Positions 43,755 to 53,500 of a stretch of DNA of 64,000 nt are shown here, in pieces. Position numbers and translations under genes: made by a program. The notes beneath the pieces are model-generated. The model worked only from the letters and a program-made list of their open reading frames with translations. It did no database searches and was not told the DNA's origin. How positions within the stretch are numbered: position 1 is the first letter of the stretch; each line of letters starts with the position of its first letter. Source of the DNA: Roseomonas populi. GTDB taxonomy: Bacteria; Pseudomonadota; Alphaproteobacteria; Acetobacterales; Acetobacteraceae. The stretch covers positions 1-64,000 of the forward strand of contig NZ_JANJOU010000029.1 in the NCBI RefSeq assembly GCF_024594815.1, given 5' to 3'.

Positions 43755-44859
43755 CGTGCCCGTGGCCGGCGCCGCGGGGGCTGGCGCCCGGTTGGCGCGG
43801 CTGGAGGAGCCGCGCCTTCCCGGATGGTGCGACCGCTACCTGGCACCGGCGGGTGGCGATTTCTTCGCGGGGCGGGGCTGGTACGATACCGTCCTGGCCC
43901 ATGCCGTGCCGCAGGGCGCCGTGCCGGTCCTGGCCGTTTGCGGGGGGGTGCTCCTGCCCTTGCTGGGCCAGGGGCGGCAGCTGCGCGCCCTGGCCACGCC
44001 CTATACGCTGCGATGGGACCCGCTGCCCGCCCCCGGCATCGGGCAGGCCGGGCTGCGGGAGGCGGGGCGGGCCCTTGCCGGGCTGCTCCGCGGCCGCCCG
44101 CCAACCCGGCTGGAAGCCCTGGACGACGCTTCCCCCGCGATGGACGGGATCACCGGCGGGCTCCGCGCCGGAGGGCTGTCGCTGGACCGGTACCTGCACT
44201 TCGGCAACTGGTGGCAGCCCCTGCAGCCCGGGGCGGGTTGGATGGCCTATCTCGCCGAACGCCCATCGGCGCTTCGCACGACCGTCGCGCGCAAGTTGGC
44301 CCGCACGGCGCGTGAGTCGCGCTTCACCCTCGTGACGGCGCCGGGGGCGGCGCTGGAAGGTGCGATCGACGCCTACCACGCGGTGCGGGAGCGCAGCTGG
44401 AAACCGCCCGAGCCCGCGCCGGCCTTCGACGCGGCCCTGATGCGGGCCGCCGCGGCGGCCGGTGCCCTGCGCATGGGCGTGCTGCACCGGGCAAGCGATG
44501 GCCGGCCCCTGGCCGCGCAGTACTGGGTCGTCACGGGAAGCTGCGGCTTCCTCCTCAAGCTCTCGCATGACGAGGCGGAGCGGGCAGCGTCGCCCGGCAC
44601 CTCCCTGACCGCGATGATGATCCGCCACATGATCGAGGAGGACGGCGTCACCGGCCTCGACTTCGGCCGCGGCGACGATCCCTACAAGCGGCTCTGGGTC
44701 GCGGATCGCCGGCAGCGGTTCGGGCTGATGGTCACCGACCCCTGGCACCCCGCGGGGATGCTGGAGCTGGCGCGCCAGATCGCCAGGCGGGGGCGGCGGC
44801 AGGCGATGAGCTGGCGGCAGGCGGCGCCTGCCGGAGAGGCGCGGGAGGGAGACGCATGA
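43732..44859 (+). CDS. GNAT (CelD/BcsL-type) acyltransferase
   Basis: A 375-residue protein of the same broad family as the one at 39656-40696: AAGDFF-like start (GGDFFAGRGWYDTVLA), ESRFTLVTAPGAALEGAIDA and the second-half GVLHRASDGRPLAAQYWVV and GLDFGRGDDPYKRLW. I chose the ATG at 43732 because GGGAGG lies seven bases before it, although this overlaps the YdcF-like gene by 23 bp; GTG at 43756 lacks a site. Probably decorates the glycan. Confidence 0.8.
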   Translation: MPSATVTDVPVAGAAGAGARLARLEEPRLPGWCDRYLAPAGGDFFAGRGWYDTVLAHAVPQGAVPVLAVCGGVLLPLLGQGRQLRALATPYTLRWDPLPAPGIGQAGLREAGRALAGLLRGRPPTRLEALDDASPAMDGITGGLRAGGLSLDRYLHFGNWWQPLQPGAGWMAYLAERPSALRTTVARKLARTARESRFTLVTAPGAALEGAIDAYHAVRERSWKPPEPAPAFDAALMRAAAAAGALRMGVLHRASDGRPLAAQYWVVTGSCGFLLKLSHDEAERAASPGTSLTAMMIRHMIEEDGVTGLDFGRGDDPYKRLWVADRRQRFGLMVTDPWHPAGMLELARQIARRGRRQAMSWRQAAPAGEAREGDA

Positions 44860-46034
44860 GATTTCTCTACAGCCACCGCATCCGGTCGCGCGACGGGCAG
44901 GCGGTGCACCTGGAGGCCATGGTCGCGGCCCTGCGCGCGGCGGGGCACGAGGTGCGGGTCGTCGGCCCTGCCGGCTTCGAGCACGGCTCCCTCGGAGGGG
45001 ACAGCAAGGCCGTTTCCTTCGTTCGCCAGCGACTCCCAGCCTGGGTCGGGGAGTTGGCGGAGCTGGCCTATGCGGTCCCGGCGGCGATCCGTCTGGACCG
45101 CGCCGCCTCGGCCTTCCGGCCGGACGTGATCTATGAGCGGGCGAACCTCTTCCACCTCGCCGGCACGCTCGTCGCGGTGCGCCGCGGGCTGCCGCTGCTG
45201 CTGGAGGTGAACGCCCCGCTGGCGGAGGAGCGGGCGCGCTTCGGCGGCTTGGCCTTGCGCCCGCTCGCCGCCTTCTTCGAGAGGCTGGTGTGGCGCCGCG
45301 CGGACCGGGTGCTGCCGGTCACGGCCGTCCTCGCGGCACGGGTCGCGCGGGCGGGCGTGCCGGCCGCGCGCATGACCGTCGTGCCCAACGGGATCGAGCC
45401 GGAGGATTTCCCCCGACTGGCCGAGCGGCCGTCCAACGGGGAGATCGTCCTGGGCTTCATCGGCTTCCTGCGGGAGTGGCACGGCCTCGCCTCCGTGGTG
45501 CGCGCCCTCGCGGCGGCGGAGCCGGGGCTGCGGCCCGTACTGCAGGTGGTGGGCGACGGGCCGGCCCGGGAAGGGCTGGAACGCTTGGCCGCGGAGTGCG
45601 GCGTGGCGGACCGGGTGCGCTTCACCGGCCTCGTTCCGCGGGACGAGGTGCCGAACGTCGTTGCCGGCTTCGACATCGCGCTGCAGCCGGCGGCCGTGGA
45701 CTACGCCTGCCCCCTGAAGGTGCTGGAGTACATGGCGGCGGGCCGCCCCATCGTCGCCCCCGACCAGCCGAACATCCGGGAGTTGCTGGAGCATGGCCGC
45801 ACCGCGCTGCTCTTCGATCCCGCCGATCCGGACGGGCTCTGGCGCGCCGCGCTGCGGCTGGCCGGGGATGCGGCGCTGCGCCGCGCGCTGGGCGATGCCG
45901 CGCGAGCCGAGATCCTGCGCCGCGACCTGACCTGGGGCGGGCACGCGCGCCGCGTCGCCATGCTCGCCGCCACCGAGACGGGGCGCCGCGCCGCCGGCCG
46001 CGCCGCCCGCACGACGCCGGAGCCCGCCGCATGA
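44856..46034 (+). CDS. GT4 glycosyltransferase, exosortase-associated type
   Basis: A 392-residue GT-B enzyme beginning MRFLYSHRIRSRDGQAVHLE, with LGFIGFLREWHGL, VVGDGPAREGLERL and a donor-site region PLKVLEYMAAGRPIVAP. Strong GGGAGG before the ATG; four-base overlaps with both neighbours show tight coupling. The C-terminus is an Ala/Arg tail. Confidence 0.9.
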   Translation: MRFLYSHRIRSRDGQAVHLEAMVAALRAAGHEVRVVGPAGFEHGSLGGDSKAVSFVRQRLPAWVGELAELAYAVPAAIRLDRAASAFRPDVIYERANLFHLAGTLVAVRRGLPLLLEVNAPLAEERARFGGLALRPLAAFFERLVWRRADRVLPVTAVLAARVARAGVPAARMTVVPNGIEPEDFPRLAERPSNGEIVLGFIGFLREWHGLASVVRALAAAEPGLRPVLQVVGDGPAREGLERLAAECGVADRVRFTGLVPRDEVPNVVAGFDIALQPAAVDYACPLKVLEYMAAGRPIVAPDQPNIRELLEHGRTALLFDPADPDGLWRAALRLAGDAALRRALGDAARAEILRRDLTWGGHARRVAMLAATETGRRAAGRAARTTPEPAA

Positions 46035-47194
46035 TCCGCCCCGCCACGCCTGTCCTGGACGACCCCGCCCCGGGGGAGGAGCAGGCCGCCGCGCCGCTAC
46101 TGCTGCACGTCTTTCCCAGCTTCGCGGTAGGTGGCGCGCAGGTGCGCTTCGCCGCGCTGGCAAACCGCTTCGGGCCGCGCTGGCGGCATGTCGTCGTCGC
46201 GATGGATGGCCGGTCGGACTGCGCGCGGAGGGTCGGGGACGGGGTGCGCCTCTCCACGGTCGGGCCGCCCTGGGAAGCCGCGCCGGGCCCGGTGCAACGC
46301 CTGGCACGAATGGCGGCGCTGCTGCGCCGCCTGAATCCGGCCCTGCTTATCACCAGCAACTGGGGCAGCATCGAGTGGGCCGTCGCCAACCGCTTGGCGG
46401 CGCGCGTGCCCCATCTTCATATGGAGGACGGGTTCGGGCCGGAGGAGAGCGGCGTGCAGTTCGGCCGCCGGATCATGGCCCGCCGCGTCGCGCTGCGGCA
46501 GAGCAACGTTGTGCTACCCTCCTCGACGCTGCTCCGGGTGGCACGGGATGTCTGGAAGCTTCCGCCGGATCGGCTCAGCCACATTCCCAACGGCATCGAC
46601 CTGCGCAGCTTCCGGCCGGACGGGCCAAAGGCCGAGCTGGGCTTGGGTGGGGACGGACCGCTGATCGGCGCGGTCGGGGCGCTGCGGCCGGAGAAGAACT
46701 TCGCGCGGCTGCTGCGCGCCGCTGCCGTGCTGTTGCGGGAGGGGGCAGTCTTCCGCCTCGCCCTCGTCGGCGACGGGCCCGAGAGGCAGCGGCTGGAAGC
46801 CCTGGCCGCGGAGCTCGGCATATTCGGCATGACGCATTTCACCGGCCATGTCGCGGACCCGGCCGCGGCCTACCGGGCCATGGATGTCGCCTGCCTTTCC
46901 TCAGACACGGAGCAGATGCCCTTCTCCGTGCTGGAGGCAATGGCGACGGGCCTTCCTGTCGCGACGACGGAGGTCGGCGACGTGCGGCTGATGCTGTCGG
47001 AACCGAACGCGCCGTATCTGGCGGCCCGCACCGACGCGGCCCTGGCCGGGGCACTCCGGCCGCTGCTGCACGATGCCGGCCTGCGGCACCGCATCGGGCG
47101 CGCGAACAGGGCGAAGGCGGAACGCGACTACGACCAGGAGGCCATGTTCCAGGCCCATGCCGCACTGATCGAGCGGACCGTGCTCTCACGGTGA
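46031..47194 (+). CDS. GT4 glycosyltransferase
   Basis: A 387-residue GT-B enzyme: LLLHVFPSFAVGGAQVRFA, VPHLHMEDGFGPEES, IGAVGALRPEKNFARLL and SDTEQMPFSVLEAMATGLP. It resembles PEP-CTERM-locus sugar transferases of the TIGR03088 kind. The ATG overlaps the preceding stop; the longer frame from 45290 is a shadow. It ends the operon, 45 bp before the convergent FkbM gene. Confidence 0.9.
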   Translation: MIRPATPVLDDPAPGEEQAAAPLLLHVFPSFAVGGAQVRFAALANRFGPRWRHVVVAMDGRSDCARRVGDGVRLSTVGPPWEAAPGPVQRLARMAALLRRLNPALLITSNWGSIEWAVANRLAARVPHLHMEDGFGPEESGVQFGRRIMARRVALRQSNVVLPSSTLLRVARDVWKLPPDRLSHIPNGIDLRSFRPDGPKAELGLGGDGPLIGAVGALRPEKNFARLLRAAAVLLREGAVFRLALVGDGPERQRLEALAAELGIFGMTHFTGHVADPAAAYRAMDVACLSSDTEQMPFSVLEAMATGLPVATTEVGDVRLMLSEPNAPYLAARTDAALAGALRPLLHDAGLRHRIGRANRAKAERDYDQEAMFQAHAALIERTVLSR

Positions 47195-47239
47195 GTGATG
47201 CGGCGGTCGCCACCGCGACCCCGAACGCCTGCCGTCGGG

Positions 47240-48151
47240 TCAGGCGGGCAGGGCAATGAGGTTCTGGGTGACGTAGATCTCGCAGCGCTTCACGTCATAA
47301 GGGAAGAGCGGCAGCAGCGTGCCGTTCAGGCAGAGGCGATAGATCTCGTAGCCCGGCAGGGCGGTGAAGAAATCGCGCATGGTGACGCGGGTCGCGATGT
47401 TGGCGGGGATGAACTCGAACTGGATCACGCCGATGCGCCGTTCCCTGATCGCGCGTTCCGCCCCCTTCAGGACGTTCAGGTCGAAGCCCTCGGTGTCGAT
47501 CTTCAGAAAGGCTACCCTCTCGATCCCCTCCTGCTCGAGGTAGCTGTCGAGGGTGGTGCAGCGGATCGCGTGCCGGACGACCTGATCGGCGAACAGGTCC
47601 ACGGCCTCCTGGCTGAGGCTCGCCTGGGTCGATCCGTCGCCGTCTGCGAAGTCGAACAACTCCAACTCGCCACTTCGGTCCGATAGGGCCTGCTGCACGA
47701 GGGTGATGCCCCGCCCGGAGAAGCGCTGCGACAGGCGCTGGAACGTGCGGGGGTGCGGCTCGAACGCGTGGATCTGGGCCGTCGGCGCGATGCGCGAGAG
47801 GTAGTCGGCATAGGATCCGTAATTCGCGCCGACATCGAGGAGCACGCCGCCCTGCAACTGCGGTGCGACGCTGTCCAGGAAGCTTTCTTCCGCCTTGTTC
47901 AGGCCGTGCCGGCCCTTGAAGTTGATGGCGACCCCGTTGCAGCGCAGGGCGAAGTCATAGATGGCCCGGGCGAGCCAGGAGGCCGAAGGGCGGTTGATGG
48001 CCCATATGAGCGGGTAGGCGGCCGTGGCAGCCGCGCGCCGAGCGAGACTGTCCTTCCATGCTGCCGTACGGATCGGGGCCGCGGCCGCGGCCCGCGGTAC
48101 GTGATGCACGTGCCCGACGGCTGATTTCATCTTCATGATGCCGGCGATCAT
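47240..48151 (-). CDS. FkbM family methyltransferase
   Basis: A 303-residue SAM-dependent methyltransferase with GVLLDVGANYGSYADYLS (motif I), IHAFEPHPRTFQRLSQR and the family signature LKIDTEGFDLNVLKGAE. It probably O-methylates a sugar; it is not in the same operon as the FkbM gene at 31789-32730 and shares little beyond the motifs. A second Met five codons inside is an alternative start; neither has a clear ribosome site. Confidence 0.9.
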   Translation of the reverse strand: MIAGIMKMKSAVGHVHHVPRAAAAAPIRTAAWKDSLARRAAATAAYPLIWAINRPSASWLARAIYDFALRCNGVAINFKGRHGLNKAEESFLDSVAPQLQGGVLLDVGANYGSYADYLSRIAPTAQIHAFEPHPRTFQRLSQRFSGRGITLVQQALSDRSGELELFDFADGDGSTQASLSQEAVDLFADQVVRHAIRCTTLDSYLEQEGIERVAFLKIDTEGFDLNVLKGAERAIRERRIGVIQFEFIPANIATRVTMRDFFTALPGYEIYRLCLNGTLLPLFPYDVKRCEIYVTQNLIALPA

Positions 48152-48421
48152 AGCAGTTCGCCGCGGCCGGGCTATCTGTTTCGCGCTCGCTTTGATGTTT
48201 CGGCAGCGCGGAGCCTGTTACGGCATGGGCCTGACGACGCGGGGAGGTGTGGCCGGCAACGGAAGCTCACGGGCATCGCCGCAGTGCGCGCTGAGCGCCC
48301 GATCGAGTGCCTCGCGGCCCGCGACCCCGTCCAACAGGTCACAAGGTCGGGTTCACGGCGCCATCCTGAACACCTCCGGCAACCCCGGCGTGTCCAGGAC
48401 CTTCATCTGCGCCGGGCGATG
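48152..48421. other. Intergenic stretch without recognised gene
   Basis: A 270-base gap upstream of the FkbM gene and downstream of the GHKL gene, both minus-strand. Short open frames exist but have no recognisable domain or ribosome site. It should hold the FkbM promoter; I cannot assign one. Confidence 0.5.
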
Positions 48422-50221
48422 CTACGCCGCGGACCGGGACAACCGGGCCTGGAACCCGGCGAGCAGTTCGGCCTTGCCCCCATAAATATCCTCGGCGGCG
48501 ATGGTGAGCGTCTCGCTGCTGGTGGCCGCGCGCTTGTCCACCTCGTTCCACCCGCTGGCCGCATCGCGCTTGCCCAGGCCGAAGACGAGCGCGCGGCCGA
48601 CGCGGAGGAGGAGGTCTTGCTCGGCGGCCGCGACAGCCTCGGCCTTCACCAGCTCGGGCGGCGTGGAAGACGGCGCTGCCTGCACCAGCATCTCGACCTG
48701 CCGCTGGACCGAGGGATAGGCCATGTTGATGTAGAGCTGGTGCGATTCCGGGTAGTAGCGCGCGGCCCGGTAGGTCAGGTTCCGGTCGGCGATCTCCTGC
48801 GGCTCCCGCAGCACGAGGATCTCCGGCGCATCCTCGACATCGAGCACCTGCTCCGTCGGCGTGCCCGGCGGCAGCTCCTTCGGGGGCTGCTCGTTCCGCG
48901 GCCTGTCCTCGGCCTGCCGGGGCGGCCGCGCCTCCGCACGCCCCGCCAGTTCCGCCTGGCGCTCCGCGGACATGGCCCGCGGCATGATGGGCCGGCGGGC
49001 GCGAAGGCGCGTCCGCTTGATGCCCAGCATGCGCAGCAGCTTGGCCAGCTGGTCGGAGACGTCGCGGGACAGGTCCACGTCCGGCGACATGCTGGCGATC
49101 AGCTCGATCAGCCAGGCCGGGCGGTTCTCGCGGATCATGCCCGCGAAGTCGGAGGCCCGCACATGGTCCTGCACGCCGGCGACATAGCGCAGGAACTGCC
49201 GGTAGCCGTCCACCCGCACCGGGAAGTCATCCGAGAGATGGACCAGCACGGAAATGTGCCGTGCCCCGAAGGTAACGCCGTAGGCCGGTGCCTCCAGCGT
49301 CCAGGCCAGGCCACGGCGCATGTCGTAGAGCTCTCCGCCGTGCACGATGGCGCAGAAGCTGGTGTCGTGTACCAGGCCGTCCTCGTAGGAGGCGTTGCTG
49401 CCCGGCCGTGTCGGGTGCGGCGGATCGTAGAGGTACTCGATCCGGATGCCGTCCGGCAGCGCCACCGCCTCGTGCTGCCCGTAGTGGGAGGCAATGCGGT
49501 CTTTCAGGGGCACAAGACGACGCTCGCCGCGAAGGTGGTGAACGTCGGGGCTGAGGATCAGGTCGATCCCCTCGCCGATCTCGAAGAACTTGTTATAGAT
49601 GGTCGTGGGGACCCAGTTGCGCGACATGGCCGGGTTGCCGGCATAGGGGTCGGCGACCGTGTCCTGCTCCGGGGTGTTTCCCAGCAGGACCACCTCCGTC
49701 CAGTCGCTGTCGGTGGATAGGCCGTCCGCCTGGGCGGCCGCCGTCGCGTCCACGACGAACCCTGTCTTCCCCGTCGCGGGATCAACCAGCGGGACGCGGC
49801 CATAGAGGCCATCCCGCTTGCCCAGCATGACTTCGTGCACCCGCCCCGCATGGCAGGAACGGTAGCGCAGCCCGAGCTGGTTCGAAGGCAGCGAGGCGAC
49901 CTTGGCCCCCATGCCGAAGTTCCGGTCCAGGCCGTGCTGCTTGCCGATAGAGGAGGCGATGTCGCACATGCGGAAGAGCTGATCCGCTGTCATGCCCGTT
50001 CCGGAATTCCAGAAGCGCAGCTTCCGCACGCCATCTACCCGCGCGGCGGTCACCTCCACCTTGCGCGAGCCGGCCGGCGCGCTCCCCGCGGCCTCGAGCG
50101 CGTTCATCAGGAGCTCGCGCACCATCAGGATCTTCGGCGCCCGCTCGATCATGCTGGCCACGAGGAAGTCTTCGTCGCCGACGCTCAGCTTACTGAAAGA
50201 CGTGCTCACCGGACCATCCAC
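48422..50221 (-). CDS. GHKL-type ATPase of unknown function
   Basis: A 599-residue cytoplasmic protein. The N-terminal 130 residues carry the Hsp90/MutL/histidine-kinase ATP fold: N-box ELLMNALEA (Glu36, Asn40), G1 box WNSGTGM (71-77) and the G2-like NFGMGAKVAS (101-110). There is no histidine-kinase H-box, no MutL or Hsp90 middle-domain motif that I recognise, and no signal peptide. The rest is mixed alpha/beta, with an Arg/Pro-rich linker near 415-455 and a helical C-terminus. The start is GTG at 50221; GTG at 50209 is an alternative. No operon partner; it sits alone between glycan genes. Confidence 0.75.
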   Translation of the reverse strand: MDGPVSTSFSKLSVGDEDFLVASMIERAPKILMVRELLMNALEAAGSAPAGSRKVEVTAARVDGVRKLRFWNSGTGMTADQLFRMCDIASSIGKQHGLDRNFGMGAKVASLPSNQLGLRYRSCHAGRVHEVMLGKRDGLYGRVPLVDPATGKTGFVVDATAAAQADGLSTDSDWTEVVLLGNTPEQDTVADPYAGNPAMSRNWVPTTIYNKFFEIGEGIDLILSPDVHHLRGERRLVPLKDRIASHYGQHEAVALPDGIRIEYLYDPPHPTRPGSNASYEDGLVHDTSFCAIVHGGELYDMRRGLAWTLEAPAYGVTFGARHISVLVHLSDDFPVRVDGYRQFLRYVAGVQDHVRASDFAGMIRENRPAWLIELIASMSPDVDLSRDVSDQLAKLLRMLGIKRTRLRARRPIMPRAMSAERQAELAGRAEARPPRQAEDRPRNEQPPKELPPGTPTEQVLDVEDAPEILVLREPQEIADRNLTYRAARYYPESHQLYINMAYPSVQRQVEMLVQAAPSSTPPELVKAEAVAAAEQDLLLRVGRALVFGLGKRDAASGWNEVDKRAATSSETLTIAAEDIYGGKAELLAGFQARLSRSAA

Positions 50222-50438
50222 GCTGCCGGAAGTGCGCGGAATGCGCCCAATCCAGATTTCATTGTATCGGATACCTAAAGGCGACAGAAGGGGCCCGCTG
50301 GTCCTCAGTTCTGTAGTTCATTGCGCGAAACTGTCGCAAATTGTGCAAACGTGGCAGGACACCTCAGCTTTGCCACGGCCCTAATCCCCTGCGGATCTGA
50401 TGTTTTCGGAGGGGGCGGGAGGTGTCGCCGGACGCGCC

Positions 50439-50460
50439 CCTGTAGGGTGGCTCCTACAGG
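50439..50460. terminator. Hairpin, possible terminator of the giant glycosyltransferase gene
   Basis: CCTGTAGG (50439-50446) and CCTACAGG (50453-50460) form a perfect 8-bp stem with a 6-base loop, 43 bases beyond the stop of the minus-strand gene at 50504. No T-run follows on either strand, so a rho-independent role is uncertain. Confidence 0.4.
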
Positions 50461-50503
50461 ATGTGGCCGTTCCAGGGCCTCACCGCCGCCATCCTCCCGC
50501 TGA

Positions 50504-53500
50504 TCAGGCCGGTGCCAGGCCCAGCTGCGCCAACTGGTCCAGCACATGGACTTCCACCACATCCACCGGCAACTCGCCGATGCAGCGGCAGGCACCGGTA
50601 TCGAAGATCGCGCGCCGTTCGGGGCCTGCCTCGCATGGTGCGCAGGGCTTGAACAACGCGACGTAGGAGGATGTCTCGCGCAGCGGGCCCCGGGTGGCCG
50701 GATTGGTGGGGGCGAAGACGGCCGTCAGCGGGATCCCCAGCGCGTTGGCGATGTTCATCAGCCCGCTGTCATTACTGATGAAGTAGCGGCAGGACAGCAT
50801 GGCCCTCGCCATCTCGCCGATGGTGCCACCCGTCAGGTCCAGCGTGCCCTCCACCCACTCCTCCGGAACCCCGAAGGATGCGCATTCCCAACCGCGCGCG
50901 GCCAGCCGGGCCGCGAGCTCGGCGTGGCCAGGCCAGCGCTTGGACACCCAGTGCCCGCCCTTGGACCCGCCGTGGAAGCCGATGCGCGCTCCGCCGGGCG
51001 GGGCGTAGCGCAGCCCACCCACGTAGTAGTCGGTGACATCCTCCGGCCCGTAGCCAATGCCCAGCACCTCCCGCGCCGATTCCAGGTTGTACTGTGTCTC
51101 GTGCAACGGCCCGGCCGGATCGAAGTCTCTCCAGTCGCGTGCGTTCCGCGTTGCCCTGGCCTGGAATGGCGGGCGGACATTCCCGAAGCTGTGGGTCAGG
51201 AACACCAGGTCGTAGCGCCGCCGCAGAACCTCCTGGCGCAGTGGGAAGACGCTGTTCACCGATGCTTCGTCCTGCAGCAGGAACAGGCTGTCCCGGTGAT
51301 CCTCCGTCACCACCACGTCCACGCGCCGGCCCAGCTTCCGGGCGATGTTCCGCAGCATCGGCCCGACATGCAGCATGTTGCCGATGCCCGACCCCACCCC
51401 CACCAGCAGCCGGTCTCCGATCGTGGAGACGATCCCGGCCAGGGCGGGCTTCTGGCGGGCATAGGCGTAGCGGGCAGCGTTGGCCGTCGCCTTCGCCTCG
51501 GCCTCGGACCTGTGCGTGGCGTCCCGGCCGAGCTGCCGGATGGCGGCGGCCCAGGCCCCCGGCTCTTCCGGGAGGACCGCGCCCGATTCCGCCAGCAGCA
51601 CGGGCACGTTGCCCTTGTCTGATCCCAGCACGGGCTTCCCGAAGCGCTGGGCCTCGATGCAGACGCGGCTGAAGCTCTCGACGAAATGGTAGGACGGCAC
51701 AGCGACGGCCAGCGCGCGGCGGTACAGCAGGTCCACCCGGTCCACGCGCGGCAGTATCCGCAGGTTGGGCAGGCCCGCCGCGAGGCGCCTGGCTTCCTCC
51801 AGCCCCGACTGGCTGGCCAGGGCGATGAAAGGCTGATCGGGCAGTAGCCGCGCGACGGCGAGAAGCAGGCCGAAGCCCTTCTCCTCCCGGGTGTTAAGCA
51901 GAAGGATGAAGTCGCGCCACCCGCCGGTCAGGGCTTCGGCCATTGCCAGGTCGTCGGGCGGCACCTCGTCCCGGGGGAGGGAGAGCAGCACCGGCGCCCG
52001 GAACCCGAAGGCCTCCTCCAGAACGTCCCGCGTGAACTCCGAGTTGGCGTAGATCGTGGCGGCGCGCTGCACCACGTAGCGGAACGTCGCGCGCGCGATG
52101 GGGCGGCGATCCCCCGCGGCGAAGAAGCGCCCGTCATCCTCGGTGGCGCCGAGACAATCCCGCCAATAGTGCACGCCATAGACGAAGGGCACATCGAGGA
52201 AATCGAGCGCCTCCGCGACCTCCTGGCCCAGGCCGGACAGGACGTGGACCAGGGCCGGCCGCTGCTCCAGCACCAGGCGGCGTATCGCGTCGGCGTCCGG
52301 TGCAACGAAGGCGTAGGGCCAGCCGCCCTCCACGCCCGTCTCCCCCGCGCGCTGCGCCTGCGCGCCGATGATCATCGGCTCGTAGCCCAGTGCCGCGTAG
52401 TGCTCGGCCATGCTCTCCAGGAACTGCTCGCCGCCGCCGAACTTCACCACGCCGTGGCGGGAGACGCAGAGCACCTTGCCCGCCGGGCGGAGATCCGGAC
52501 GCGGCGCCCAGCGGTCACCGGCTCCCGGCTCCCAGGACGCGACATCGCCCCGGACCTGCAGGAGCTGGTCTCCCAGCGCCGCGGCATCGGTGAGCAGCCC
52601 GGAGCGCGCCAGCCCCGCCAGCAACTCGGTCCGCCACAGGTCAATCGTTCGCCCGCCCGGCCCGGGGAGGCGCAGCAGGCCGCACCAGGACGGGGCGCGC
52701 CGCGCCGCCTCCTGTGCGTCCGCGGGCAGGGGAGACGGGACCTCTCCCAGGAGGAGCCAATCGGCCGGAACGGCCTGAAGCGTCCGGGCCAGCGCCCCGC
52801 CGCCTGGCAGCCGTGTCGCCGGGCCATCCCGATCCTCCCACGGCAGGATCTCGAACAGCTCTTCGCCCCGTTCCACAACCCGGCTCAGCGAGGCCAGACG
52901 CGCAGGGGCTTCGCCGACCTCGTCCTCCGCCAGATGGCGCAGGGCCCGCAGGTGGAACAGCGCCGATCCGCGGGTAGGATCCAGGGCCAGGATCCGCTCC
53001 GACAGGCGCAGTGCCTCCGGCACGCGGTTCAGCGCCAGAAGTTGCTTGCTGCGGAACTCCAGCGTCTCCACCGTCTCGGGAAGTCCGACGAGCTGCGCCA
53101 GCGCCATCTCGGGGCGGCCCAGTTCGGCGAGGCACCGCGCGGCCGTCAGCCGGAGGCGCGGAACCGCCTCTGGCAGCATCCCGGCCGCCGTCTCCGCCTC
53201 GCGCGCCGCCTCTTCCAGCAGGGCCGTGCGGGCCGGGGGCGCCAGGCCGGGACGGAGGGCTGAGCGGCGCAGCGCCGTGGACAGCTCCGCCCGGTAGTTG
53301 CCGGCACCGGGGCGCATCAGGACAGCGCCGCGGAGCAGCTCGGCCGCCTCGTCCTCGCGACGGCCGCGCAGCAGGGCCAGGCCGCGCAGGAAGCGGGCCT
53401 CGTGGTCTCGCGGCCAGCGCGCCACAACCTGCCCAGCCAAGGCGGCCGCCTCCTCGTACTGCCGGGCGTTCAGCAGGCCGCGCACGGCCAGCAGCGCCAG

